5,827 bases of DNA from an archaeon (GCA_005239615.1 SBBR01000081.1:1-5827); one strand, 5' to 3'. Numbered from the stretch's first letter, positions 1 through 5,806 are shown. Program-made: numbers and translations. Notes: generated from the letters alone by a model not told the origin.

Positions 1-1
1 G

Positions 2-298
2 ATAGAAGTGATTGACCTGGATTTTGAGAGGCTTGGGACCCAATTGGTGCAGGTAGACTTTTCGCTAAATAACCATTCAGTGACCAATAAGCTAATTGGG
101 TTCGTGGGCGCAGAATCCCAAATCCACCTTCGTCACAGTCACTCTTGGAAAGTATGACTCGCGGTGGAGTTCGCGGTGGAGGACATGAAAGAGCTGCGTA
201 AAGTCCTGGGGCAGTTAAATGAGAAGTTCTCGCAGGATATTATAAACGAGGACATTTTCACGATGCAGGAGCACTCAATCAACTGGTTCTCGTACTAG
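2..298 (+). pseudogene. C-terminal part of an Lrp/AsnC-like transcriptional regulator, interrupted by an in-frame TGA
   Basis: The frame is open from the left edge, so the N-terminal helix-turn-helix would lie outside the window. It encodes about 51 residues, meets TGA at 155-157, then continues in the same frame for 46 residues to TAG at 296-298. The second half (LAVEFAVEDMKELRKVL, then IINEDIF, then EHSINWFSY) has the alternating strand and helix pattern and the closing 'EH-x-(I/L)-N-(Y/W)-F' tail I associate with archaeal Lrp/AsnC effector-binding (RAM-like) domains. The part before the stop (IDLDFERLGTQLVQVDF) fits the first strand of the same domain. Family members usually read '(G/S)-W/Y-D-L-x-(V/I)-E' at the break. 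An extra G after AAA at 148-150 and one base lost after GAC would give W-K-Y-D-L-A-V-E-F, so two compensating indels may explain the stop. The gene converges on the toxin gene with 11 bp between them. Family assignment is moderate; the interruption is seen directly. Confidence 0.5.
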
Positions 299-309
299 AT
301 GGAAAAGAA

Positions 310-657
310 CTAGCTTGCCCCCGCAAACAGCGACCTAAGCTTTTCCATAACCTTGCCGAACCTTTGCTTTTTCAGGGAACAAAGTTTTTTCAGCACAATT
401 TTTTTGTCCACTGTAAAAATCCGGTAAGGCTTGAGAATGCTCTCATAATGCAGCACCCCATCCTCGACATCTGAATTTGAAAGTTTTACCGTGAATCTGT
501 CTTCATTCGGGTTCGTGGTTATGAGGCAGCACACAACGTCCCCGGAGGCGCTGTTGAACACATTGCTCGATACAACCATTGCTGGTCGCTTCTTTGAGGA
601 GCTCAGGTCAGTGTAGGGAAACGGTAGCAGGACAATGTCCCTCTGTTTATAGCTCAT
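310..657 (-). CDS. mazF: MazF/PemK-family mRNA interferase toxin
   Basis: This 115-residue protein is probably the toxin of a type II toxin-antitoxin pair, an endoribonuclease that cuts mRNA unless bound by the antitoxin. The N-terminus (YKQRDIVLLPFPYTDLSSSKKRPAMVV, in two blocks at residues 3-17 and 18-29) carries the MazF/PemK signature: the D-I-V-L-x-P-F-P-Y-T-D strand followed by K-R-P. Arg24 in KKRP and the threonines at 47-48 in LITTNP correspond to the positions used for catalysis in MazF proteins. The C-terminal SILKPYRIFTVDKKIVLKKL is the usual family ending, and the length is normal. I chose the ATG at 657 because MSYKQRDIV matches the usual family start; in-frame ATGs at 669 and 666 are alternatives. 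The start overlaps the last 11 nt of the antitoxin gene, which indicates co-transcription and coupled translation. It ends with TAG. Family call is strong; toxicity is inferred. Confidence 0.9.
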   Translation of the reverse strand: MSYKQRDIVLLPFPYTDLSSSKKRPAMVVSSNVFNSASGDVVCCLITTNPNEDRFTVKLSNSDVEDGVLHYESILKPYRIFTVDKKIVLKKLCSLKKQRFGKVMEKLRSLFAGAS

Positions 658-904
658 CCCAGACATCATCCCCTTTGTAGCCCCACTCCTTCCTTAAGGT
701 CTTTTCTGAAGCAATGAATGTTTCGAGCCCTTCGGTTATTGCGCCGGCTTTTATGATGTCATCGAGCTTGGAAAATGTTACCCTACCCTTTTCCTCCACC
801 ATCATGAGCCTGACGCCCCTCACAAACCCAAGTTTTTCCCTTGTTTTCTTCGGGAGGACGAGCTGGCCCCTCTCGCTTACCGTGACTATCGCAACATCAG
901 ACAT
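647..904 (-). CDS. AbrB/MazE-type antitoxin (SpoVT-AbrB DNA-binding domain)
   Basis: The 85-residue protein is the likely antitoxin and autorepressor for the MazF-like toxin encoded immediately downstream. Residues 5-48 form a swapped-hairpin AbrB domain: IVTVSERGQLVLPKKTREKLG followed by RGVRLMMVEEKGRVTFSKL, with the typical S-x-R-G-Q-(L/I)-x-(L/I)-P-K core. Residues 65-85 (SEKTLRKEWGYKGDDVWDEL) are a charged tail ending in W-D-E-L, like the toxin-wrapping tails of archaeal AbrB antitoxins. The ATG at 904 is preferred over a TTG at 916: it gives MSDVAIVTVSERGQ, a normal length, and lies about 35 nt from the centre of a TATA-like element, so the leader would be very short. The palindromes just upstream of that element are candidate sites for its own binding. 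Ends with TAA. Confidence 0.88.
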   Translation of the reverse strand: MSDVAIVTVSERGQLVLPKKTREKLGFVRGVRLMMVEEKGRVTFSKLDDIIKAGAITEGLETFIASEKTLRKEWGYKGDDVWDEL

Positions 905-930
905 GCAAACCGGCAACTAAAATAGTAGCA

Positions 931-968
931 GCATAATTTAAAATAATAAGTTTGAACTTATTAATAAG
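931..968 (-). promoter_or_regulatory. Promoter and palindromic operator of the antitoxin-toxin operon
   Basis: On the minus strand a TATA-like element (ATTTTAAATTATG, 931-943) is centred about 35 nt upstream of the antitoxin ATG at 904, so transcription should begin within about 10 nt of it. Directly upstream lies a 20-bp perfect palindrome, TAATAAGTTTGAACTTATTA (944-963; 9-bp arms, 2-nt centre). It overlaps a second perfect palindrome, CTTATTAATAAG (957-968). Together they place AATAAG half-sites at 945-950, 957-962 (inverted) and 963-968. AbrB-type antitoxins usually repress their own operon from such sites; that use here is inference. The AT-rich minus-strand sequence may also end the upstream FBPase transcript. 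Confidence 0.6.
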
Positions 969-988
969 CGTAGACTGATTTTTCTGAA

Positions 989-1885
989 TTACTGCTCGCC
1001 CAAATATTTCCTCATTAGCTCAATCTCCTTTTTCCCACCCAGGTAGAGCGGGGTGCGTTGGGAGAGGCTTTCGGGCTTGATGTCGCGAAGGTTCTGCACA
1101 CCGTTCGTGCCATGCCCGCCAGCCTGCTCTGCGATGAGCGCCATTGGGTTGGCCTCGAAAATGAGGCGGAGCTTGCCCTGTGGCGCATTGTTCAATGCTG
1201 GATAGGTGAAGAGGCCACCATACGTGAGGATTTGCTGGAAATCAGGAACGAAGCCGCCTGAGAAGCGCAGCTTGTAGCCCTGCTGCTCTAGGTCCTCGAT
1301 GAATTTCTTGTGGGATTCTGTCCACTCTCCGCGCAGCCCGCCGGGACAGTAAATTTTGCCTTCAGGCATTTGTATGTTCTCGCGCTTCAGCACGAATTTT
1401 CCCTTCGGGCTGAGCACGAACTCGTGCACCCCTTTCTTTGCTGTGTACACCAATGAGGTGATGGGGCCATACAGTATGTACATAGCGCCGTCCATCCGCA
1501 AACCCTTTTCCATCACATCCCCTTCGTTGAAGAAACCCGCGATTGTGCCGACGGCGAGGTTGGTTTTTATGAGCGAACTACCATCAAGGGGGTCGAGGGT
1601 CACACCATAGCTGCCCTTTGCCTTCTTTATCTCGACAATCTCGTCCTGCTCTTCTGATGCAACAGTCTTCACCAATCGGGATTTTTCCATCGCCTTCATG
1701 AAAACCATGTCGGAGTAGGTGTCTAGCTCCATCTGGGTCTCCCCGTGGATGTTCTTTGTGGAAGCGACGCCGCTGTGCGTGTAGAAGGCCTTTTGCACCA
1801 AGCGGCTCTTCTCGGAGAGGAGCAGCATTATTTTGGACATTCCGGCTTCCACGCCGTTCTCCTTCAGGTGCTCCTGTAAAAGCAT
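989..1885 (-). CDS. fbp: Class I fructose-1,6-bisphosphatase
   Basis: The enzyme hydrolyses fructose 1,6-bisphosphate to fructose 6-phosphate in gluconeogenesis, in the cytoplasm and with Mg2+. From the ATG at 1885 it is 298 residues. The metal-binding motif DPLDGSS is at residues 98-104, preceded by SEEQDE (77-82), which supplies the two conserved glutamates. The substrate region FSGGFVPDFQQIL starts near 208 and YPA lies near 228. KLRLIFEANPMALIAEQAGG (238-257) holds the third metal-ligand Glu244, followed by DIKPESLSQRTPLYLGG. All hallmark elements of the class I family are present. It is shorter than the usual 330-340 residues, mostly by small loop deletions and a short N-terminus. A TTG at 1924 would add 13 residues (MGVLPGHSCWVVV), but these do not resemble the family, so the ATG is preferred. 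Most archaea use the bifunctional FBP aldolase/phosphatase instead, so this class suggests past gene transfer. Ends with TAA. Confidence 0.92.
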   Translation of the reverse strand: MLLQEHLKENGVEAGMSKIMLLLSEKSRLVQKAFYTHSGVASTKNIHGETQMELDTYSDMVFMKAMEKSRLVKTVASEEQDEIVEIKKAKGSYGVTLDPLDGSSLIKTNLAVGTIAGFFNEGDVMEKGLRMDGAMYILYGPITSLVYTAKKGVHEFVLSPKGKFVLKRENIQMPEGKIYCPGGLRGEWTESHKKFIEDLEQQGYKLRFSGGFVPDFQQILTYGGLFTYPALNNAPQGKLRLIFEANPMALIAEQAGGHGTNGVQNLRDIKPESLSQRTPLYLGGKKEIELMRKYLGEQ

Positions 1886-1991
1886 AACCACAACCCAACA
1901 TGAGTGACCCGGCAAAACGCCCAAGTAGCCATAAACACAATAATTGTGCCCCTAGAAACTAATAAAAAAAGACCTTTGGAAGGTTACTGCT
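1886..1991. promoter_or_regulatory. Divergent promoter region between FBPase and the asparaginase-like gene
   Basis: This spacer serves two genes read in opposite directions. An AT-rich block (AATAAAAAAAG, 1961-1971) reads CTTTTTTTATT on the minus strand and could be the FBPase TATA element, giving a leader of roughly 50 nt. On the plus strand, either CAATAATT (1938-1945) or the same block could serve the asparaginase-like gene. GGAAGGT at 1978-1984, 7 nt before the ATG at 1992, is a good Shine-Dalgarno, so a leadered transcript from the 1938-1945 element is more likely. An odd perfect palindrome, CACAATAATTGTG (1936-1948), sits between the two and could bind a shared regulator. Element assignment is by spacing only. 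Confidence 0.45.
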
Positions 1992-3032
1992 ATGGCGGTG
2001 AAAAAGCCGAAGGTACTAGTGATAGGAACGGGTGGCGCAATCAGCGCGAGACCCGTGGGCGGCAAGTGGAAGTTCGGTGAGATTCAGGGCGGGGAGCTTG
2101 TGAGGTTGCTCCCGGAAATAGGCGAGAAGTTCGATATAAAGACCGCGAACCTTTTCAGGATGGACAGCTCCGACATGAAGCCTGAACACTGGCTAACGCT
2201 GTCTAACTACATTTACTACAAGATGGGCGAGTTCGACGGCATCGTGGTGACGATGGGCACGGACACTATGCAATACGCAGCCTCTGCAGTTTCATTCCTC
2301 ATACAAGACAACAATATACCTATAGTCTTCACAGGCAGCCAAGTCGACCCAGCCCAGCCGAGCTCGGACGCGGCAACAAACCTAGCGGACGCGATAACAG
2401 TGGCGGGAAAAAGCGACATCGCCGAAACCATCATTGTGTTTGATGGCGTGATAATGAGAGCTACCCGCGCCAAGAAGGTCAACGCCTCAGAGTTCAAGGG
2501 CTTCATGAGCTTCGAATGGCCGCTCGGCAGGATACAGAACTTCATAGAGATGTACGCGCCATACCGGAAAAGGGCGGTGAGGAAGCCCATGCTCTACAAT
2601 TCGCTCGACACGGAAGTTGCGACACTCAAGGTCTACCCAGGTTTTGACGGCAGGAGGATAATACACCTCGTGGACTACCCGATAACAGGGCTCGTACTGG
2701 AAGGGTTCGGCCTCGGGAACCTCCCGCTCCTCGACACACACCTGAAGGAAGGGATAAGGCATGCCAACATGAAAAACGTACCGGTTGTGGTGACGAGCGA
2801 CTGTGCCCTCGGCGCGTACTGGAAGCACATTTATGCAGCGGAAATCGGCTCGAGGCTTAAAGGCCTCAAGGCCATTCCTGTTTATGACATGCTCACCGAG
2901 GCAGCCTACGTGAAGCTCATGTGGGTGCTCAGCCAGACAAAGGATTACGACGAAGTCAAGAGGATTATGCAGAAGAGCTTTGCGGGCGAGATAAGCCCGC
3001 TGGAGAACGGGAAACCGGCGCGGGAAAATTGA
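1992..3032 (+). CDS. Type I L-asparaginase-like protein lacking the nucleophile threonine
   Basis: This 346-residue protein has the two-domain fold of archaeal type I asparaginases (family length about 325-345). Visible motifs are GTGGAISA (12-19), MDSSDMKPEHW (57-67), GIVVTMGTDTM (83-93), IPIVFTGSQ (109-117), SSDAATNL (124-131), the lysine region RAKKVNASEF (159-168) and LVLEGFGLGNLP (234-245). The first motif normally reads TGGTI, its last threonine being the nucleophile; here that residue is Ala16 (codon GCA 2037-2039). The tyrosine that normally follows within about 7-13 residues is also missing: the stretch from 17 to 72 has none, with Trp26 and Phe28 where it might be. The second triad, Thr90-Asp91 and Lys162, remains. 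Ordinary asparaginase activity is therefore doubtful, yet the rest of the frame is well conserved and intact, so it is not a decaying gene. It lacks the N-terminal extension of GatD. It precedes gatD by 34 bp, probably in one operon. A Shine-Dalgarno lies at 1978-1984. Confidence 0.88.
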   Translation: MAVKKPKVLVIGTGGAISARPVGGKWKFGEIQGGELVRLLPEIGEKFDIKTANLFRMDSSDMKPEHWLTLSNYIYYKMGEFDGIVVTMGTDTMQYAASAVSFLIQDNNIPIVFTGSQVDPAQPSSDAATNLADAITVAGKSDIAETIIVFDGVIMRATRAKKVNASEFKGFMSFEWPLGRIQNFIEMYAPYRKRAVRKPMLYNSLDTEVATLKVYPGFDGRRIIHLVDYPITGLVLEGFGLGNLPLLDTHLKEGIRHANMKNVPVVVTSDCALGAYWKHIYAAEIGSRLKGLKAIPVYDMLTEAAYVKLMWVLSQTKDYDEVKRIMQKSFAGEISPLENGKPAREN

Positions 3033-3066
3033 CAGCAAACTTCGTAGACTAGGGAAACGTGAGAGA

Positions 3067-4404
3067 ATGGATGCGGAAAGATTCATGAAAAAGCGCGGCC
3101 TTGCAGTGGGGCAGCCTGTGAGGGTAAAGGACGGGAAGAGGGAACTCACGGGAAGCTTGCTGCCAGGCTCTCCAAAGAACAATGGGGTTCTCAGGCTCAA
3201 GCTCGGCTCTGGCTACAACGTCGGGATTAGGGTTTCCGGGAAAATTAGGGTGGAAAAGCTTGAGGGCGCGAAGAAGGCATTTGGAAAGGCGCACAAGAAA
3301 GCAATCCAGCAGGACGAGAGCCTGCCGAGAATCTCCATCCTCCACACCGGCGGGACAATCGCGAGCAGGGTGGACTACAGGAGCGGGGCAGTGTTCACGA
3401 CATTCGAGCCCGAGGACTTCCTCGCAATGTTTCCGGAGATGCTCAAGATAGGGAACTTCTCCTCGCGCCTCCTCGCCAACATGTGGAGTGACGACCTTCG
3501 ATTCAAGCACATTGAAGTGATTGCAAATGCCGTGAAGAAGGAATACGAGGGCGGTGCCGCAGGCGTGATAGTGGGAATGGGCACTGACAACATCGCCGTG
3601 GCGACTGCCGCGCTGGCATTCGCGCTGGAGCAATGCCCCATACCGGTCATTTTCGTTGGGGCGCAGAGGAGCAGTGACAGGCCGAGCACGGACGCAGCGA
3701 TGAACCTAACCTGCGCGGCACATTTCATCACCAAGACGGACTTTGCTGGGGTGGGCCTCTGCATGCACAACTCCAGCTCGGATGACAAGTGCGCTATTTT
3801 CCCTGCGTGCAAGACAAAAAAACTCCACTCATCGCGGAGGGACGCGTTCAGGGCCGTGAACGACACGCCGATTGCCCTGGTGGATTATGGGACCTGGCAT
3901 GTGGGATTCCTGAAGAATGATTATGCGAGGAAGAACAACGACAAAAATGCCAAAATCTCCCTGCGCCCGAAATTCGAGGACAAGGTCGCAATACTCAAGG
4001 CGCACATAAACATGTTCCCCGAACAGTTCGAATTCTACCACAAGCAAAAGTACAAGGGGCTTGTGATTGAAGGCACAGGGCTTGGTCAAGCGCCCGGCCA
4101 CAACCCGAACCAGTACACGAAAATCCACGAAAAAATCTTCCCCGCGCTCCGCAAGCTCATCAAATCAGGATGCGTCGTGGTCATGACCACTAACACCGTT
4201 TACGGAAGGGTGCATATGCACGTGTACGACAAGGCAACCGACCTTGTGAACCTCGGAGTGATTTCGGGTGAGGATATGCTCACCGACACGGCGTTCGTGA
4301 AGCTCGCGTGGCTGCTCGGCAACTACAAGCCGGAGCAGGCGAAAGAGCTTATTGGGAAGAACCTGCGAGGGGAGATAAGCAAATTTACGACTTATGACGA
4401 ATAA
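3067..4404 (+). CDS. gatD: Glu-tRNA(Gln) amidotransferase subunit D (GatD)
   Basis: GatD is the archaeal asparaginase-fold subunit that releases ammonia from an amide donor so that GatE can convert Glu-tRNA(Gln) to Gln-tRNA(Gln) in the cytoplasm. The length, 445 residues, fits the family (about 420-440). Residues 12-66 form the small beta-barrel N-terminal domain (GQPVRVKDGKRELTGSLLPG, then GVLRLKLGSGYNVGI). The asparaginase core follows: HTGGTIASRVDY (93-104) with nucleophile Thr97 and Tyr104, VGMGTDN (169-175) with Thr173-Asp174, FVGAQRSSDRPSTDAAMNL (196-214), and KKLHSSRRDAF (251-261) with Lys252. The C-terminal part has IEGTGLG (334-340), TTNTVYGRVHMHVY (374-387) and EDMLTDTAFVKLAWLLG (402-418). 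Both catalytic triads are intact, unlike the gene before it. Small departures are P-A-C before the lysine motif where H-R-G is usual, and TDTA where PETA is usual. GatE is not in the window. The ATG at 3067 follows GTGAGAG. An A7 run at 3816-3822 is read in frame. Confidence 0.95.
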   Translation: MDAERFMKKRGLAVGQPVRVKDGKRELTGSLLPGSPKNNGVLRLKLGSGYNVGIRVSGKIRVEKLEGAKKAFGKAHKKAIQQDESLPRISILHTGGTIASRVDYRSGAVFTTFEPEDFLAMFPEMLKIGNFSSRLLANMWSDDLRFKHIEVIANAVKKEYEGGAAGVIVGMGTDNIAVATAALAFALEQCPIPVIFVGAQRSSDRPSTDAAMNLTCAAHFITKTDFAGVGLCMHNSSSDDKCAIFPACKTKKLHSSRRDAFRAVNDTPIALVDYGTWHVGFLKNDYARKNNDKNAKISLRPKFEDKVAILKAHINMFPEQFEFYHKQKYKGLVIEGTGLGQAPGHNPNQYTKIHEKIFPALRKLIKSGCVVVMTTNTVYGRVHMHVYDKATDLVNLGVISGEDMLTDTAFVKLAWLLGNYKPEQAKELIGKNLRGEISKFTTYDE

Positions 4405-4426
4405 TATTGGCACATTAGCAAATCGT

Positions 4427-4488
4427 ACTATAACTATACTAATAAGTTAAATATTCGTATAGTATACTATGCTAATCCGGAAAGGTTC
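4427..4488 (+). promoter_or_regulatory. Promoter of the ATPase gene with ACTATA/TATAGT repeats
   Basis: A TATA-like element, TTAAATAT (4447-4454), is centred about 38 bp before the ATG at 4489, implying a start site near 4476 and a leader of about 12 nt. Around it is a dense set of related hexamers. Upstream, ACTATA occurs twice in tandem (4427-4438). Downstream is the perfect palindrome ATAGTATACTAT (4459-4470), which contains TATAGT and ATACTAT. Repeats on both sides of a TATA box look like operator sites. GGAAAGG (4479-4485) is a weak Shine-Dalgarno. The spacer 4405-4426 holds nothing else I can name. Confidence 0.45.
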
Positions 4489-5108
4489 ATGGAAAAACGG
4501 AAAAGACACGCTTTTACCGAGCTTGAGAAAAACCTGAAGAACCGTTTCATAATTTTGCTCTATGGTTTGCGCAGGGTAGGGAAGACAACAACATTTTACC
4601 AGATGATAGCCCACCTGCTCAAGAACGGTACCCCCGGCAAGAACATACTTTATTTCTCTTTTGACGAGAAGAAAGCGCTTATCCGCGAAGTGGTATCCTC
4701 ATTCGAGGAAAACGTCCTCCAAAAAAGAATCATCGACAGTGGGAGGGTTTTCGCATTTTTCGACGAGATACAAAAATAGGATGACTGGGTAAACAAAATA
4801 AAAATCCCTTACGACCTCAACCCCAACATCAAAATATTCCTCTCAGGCTCTGCCGCAATAACCCTACGAAAAAAATCCGCCGAAAGCCTTGCAGGAAGGA
4901 TGTTGGATTTGCGGGTAAACCCGCTCTCCTTTGCCGAATTCCTTGAATGGAAAGGAAAGCGCGCCGGAAATTTCACGTGAACCACCAAATAATGCAAAAG
5001 GAAATGACAATACTTTTGCGGATTACCTTCCAAAAGGCGGCTTTCCGGAGATAACGTTCGAAGAGGACGCGCAAACTATAAGGAATTACGTCAAAAATGC
5101 CGTGGTTG

Positions 5109-5115
5109 AAAAAAA
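5109..5115 (+). other. A7 run at the second +1 frameshift of the ATPase pseudogene
   Basis: Reading V-V-E-K before the run and I-I-Y-R-D-I-P after it requires six A residues; seven are present. A single-base expansion explains the shift exactly. An A7 run in gatD (3816-3822) is correct in frame at seven, so A runs are not miscalled throughout this window. Confidence 0.7.
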
Positions 5116-5519
5116 TAATCTACAGGGACATACCGGAAGAATTCAAAGTACGGGAGGTGGAGCTGCTCAAAACCCTGCTCGAGCTTTTCATCATGGAACC
5201 CGGGATGGTTGTAAGCGTGGAGAGGCTTTCAAAGGACCTCTCGAGGAACAAGGAAACGGTTGTAAATTACATAGAATACCTCAAGACCAGTCTGCTTGTC
5301 AGGGAAGTGCGCAACCTGCGCCTAAATATGCTGCTGTCTTCACGCAAAGACAAAAAAATCTACCCGTCAAGCACTGGGCTTTGCTTTGCGCTCATGGAGG
5401 ACTTCCCCTCCGACCAAAAAATGGAAAAAATCTTTGAAACCGTTGTCGCGGCGAAGATAGGGGCGCAGTATTACTACCGCAACTCGTTCGAAGTGGACTT
5501 TGTGATAAAAGATTACCAC

Positions 5520-5526
5520 AAAAAAA
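5520..5526 (+). other. A7 run at the third +1 frameshift of the ATPase pseudogene
   Basis: With six A residues the frame reads D-Y-H-K-K-P-V-P-V-E-V-K-H-G, restoring the second half of the nuclease-like motif. With the seven seen it runs into a short out-of-frame tail ending at 5564. Same kind of event as the run at 5109-5115. Confidence 0.7.
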
Positions 5527-5712
5527 CCAGTCCCGGTAGAAGTCAAGCACGGAAAGGACGATGACAAACTACTCAGGACGTTCATGGAAAAATTCGGCGC
5601 GGAAAAGGCAATGCTCGTGACCAAGGACAGGTCGTGGGAAAAGGGCTGATTGAAAGCAATGCCTCTGTGGCGGTTCCTGCTTGAAGAAGAAACCCGACAT
5701 GAAAATGTGTAA

Positions 5713-5760
5713 TGGCGAGCATAGCCTAAAACCTGACTTCGCCAGTTTCTGCTGATTTTT
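5713..5760 (+). terminator. Possible hairpin and T-run terminator after the ATPase pseudogene
   Basis: TGGCGA (5713-5718) and TCGCCA (5739-5744) form a 6-bp perfect stem, extendable by one G-T pair, with a loop of about 20 nt starting right after the TAA at 5710-5712. A T5 run follows at 5756-5760 and a T6 run at 5769-5774. Archaeal termination depends mainly on T-tracts, so the T-runs may matter more than the stem. The long loop and the 11-nt gap to the T-run keep confidence low. Confidence 0.3.
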
Positions 5761-5806
5761 AAGAAGGCTTTTTTGAGGAAATGAAGGTTACGTTCTCTAG
5801 GGTGAT
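5754..5806 (+). promoter_or_regulatory. Probable promoter and Shine-Dalgarno for the gene starting at 5813
   Basis: ATTTTTAAG (5754-5762) is a TATA-like element about 55 bp before the ATG at 5813, predicting a start site near 5783 and a 30-nt leader. GGTGAT (5801-5806) matches the archaeal 16S 3'-end complement and is 6 nt from the ATG, a near ideal ribosome binding site. It lies in the loop of an inverted repeat (5786-5827). Confidence 0.45.

Larger units (their letters stand above)
4489..5712 (+). pseudogene. Broken archaeal-type AAA ATPase with DUF4143-like C-terminal region
   Basis: If repaired the gene would encode about 404-406 residues, normal for archaeal ATPases of the AAA_14/DUF4143 kind, whose role is poorly known. 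The first 96 residues are intact: Walker A GLRRVGKTT (26-34), NILYFSFDE (52-60) and Walker B VFAFFDEIQ (87-95). TAG at 4777-4779 then interrupts the frame, but family sequence resumes in the same frame (DDW, then YDLNPNIKIFLSGSAA, then SLAGRMLDLRVNPLSFAEFLEW). A +1 shift near 4948-4953 leads to FADYLPKGGFPEI and YVKNAVVEK. A second +1 shift in an A7 run (5109-5115) leads to IIYRDIPEEFKV, a winged-helix-like segment and NSFEVDFVIKD. A third in A7 at 5520-5526 leads to PVEVKHGKDDDKLLRTF. The EVDF...PVEVK pair resembles a PD-(D/E)xK nuclease fold. TGA at 5647-5649 precedes the expected end, MPLWRFLLEEE, which closes with TAA at 5710-5712. Five separate lesions make this a pseudogene; only the 96-residue N-terminal piece (4489-4779) could be translated as is. 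Confidence 0.87.

Noticed and set aside
1584..1940. Alternative minus-strand frame overlapping the start of FBPase
   Set aside because: The FBPase frame holds the family motifs; this one is an arginine- and glycine-rich out-of-frame reading.
2487..3200. Long open frame on the minus strand opposite the asparaginase-like gene
   Set aside because: It overlaps a convincing plus-strand gene, crosses the gap between that gene and gatD, and its translation is rich in Arg, Pro and His with no recognisable domain, as expected for a complement of coding sequence.
3049..3866. Two open frames on the minus strand opposite gatD (3049-3633 and 3375-3866)
   Set aside because: They are antisense to strongly conserved GatD motifs and show no family features or ribosome binding sites of their own.
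5109..5115. Programmed -1 ribosomal frameshift at A-AAA-AAA
   Set aside because: The change required is +1 (skip one base), so a -1 slip would lead into the wrong frame.
5109..5526. Sequencing error in A7 homopolymers as the sole cause of the ATPase frameshifts
   Set aside because: An A7 run in gatD is correct at seven, and the other three lesions (TAG, TGA and the shift near 4950) are not in long homopolymers. Error at one run cannot be fully excluded.
155..5649. Reassigned stop codon (TGA or TAG read as an amino acid) to explain the interrupted genes
   Set aside because: Within the same window TGA ends the asparaginase-like gene at 3030-3032 and TAG ends the toxin at 310-312, both at natural family ends. 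Frameshifts in the ATPase gene also cannot be explained by recoding.
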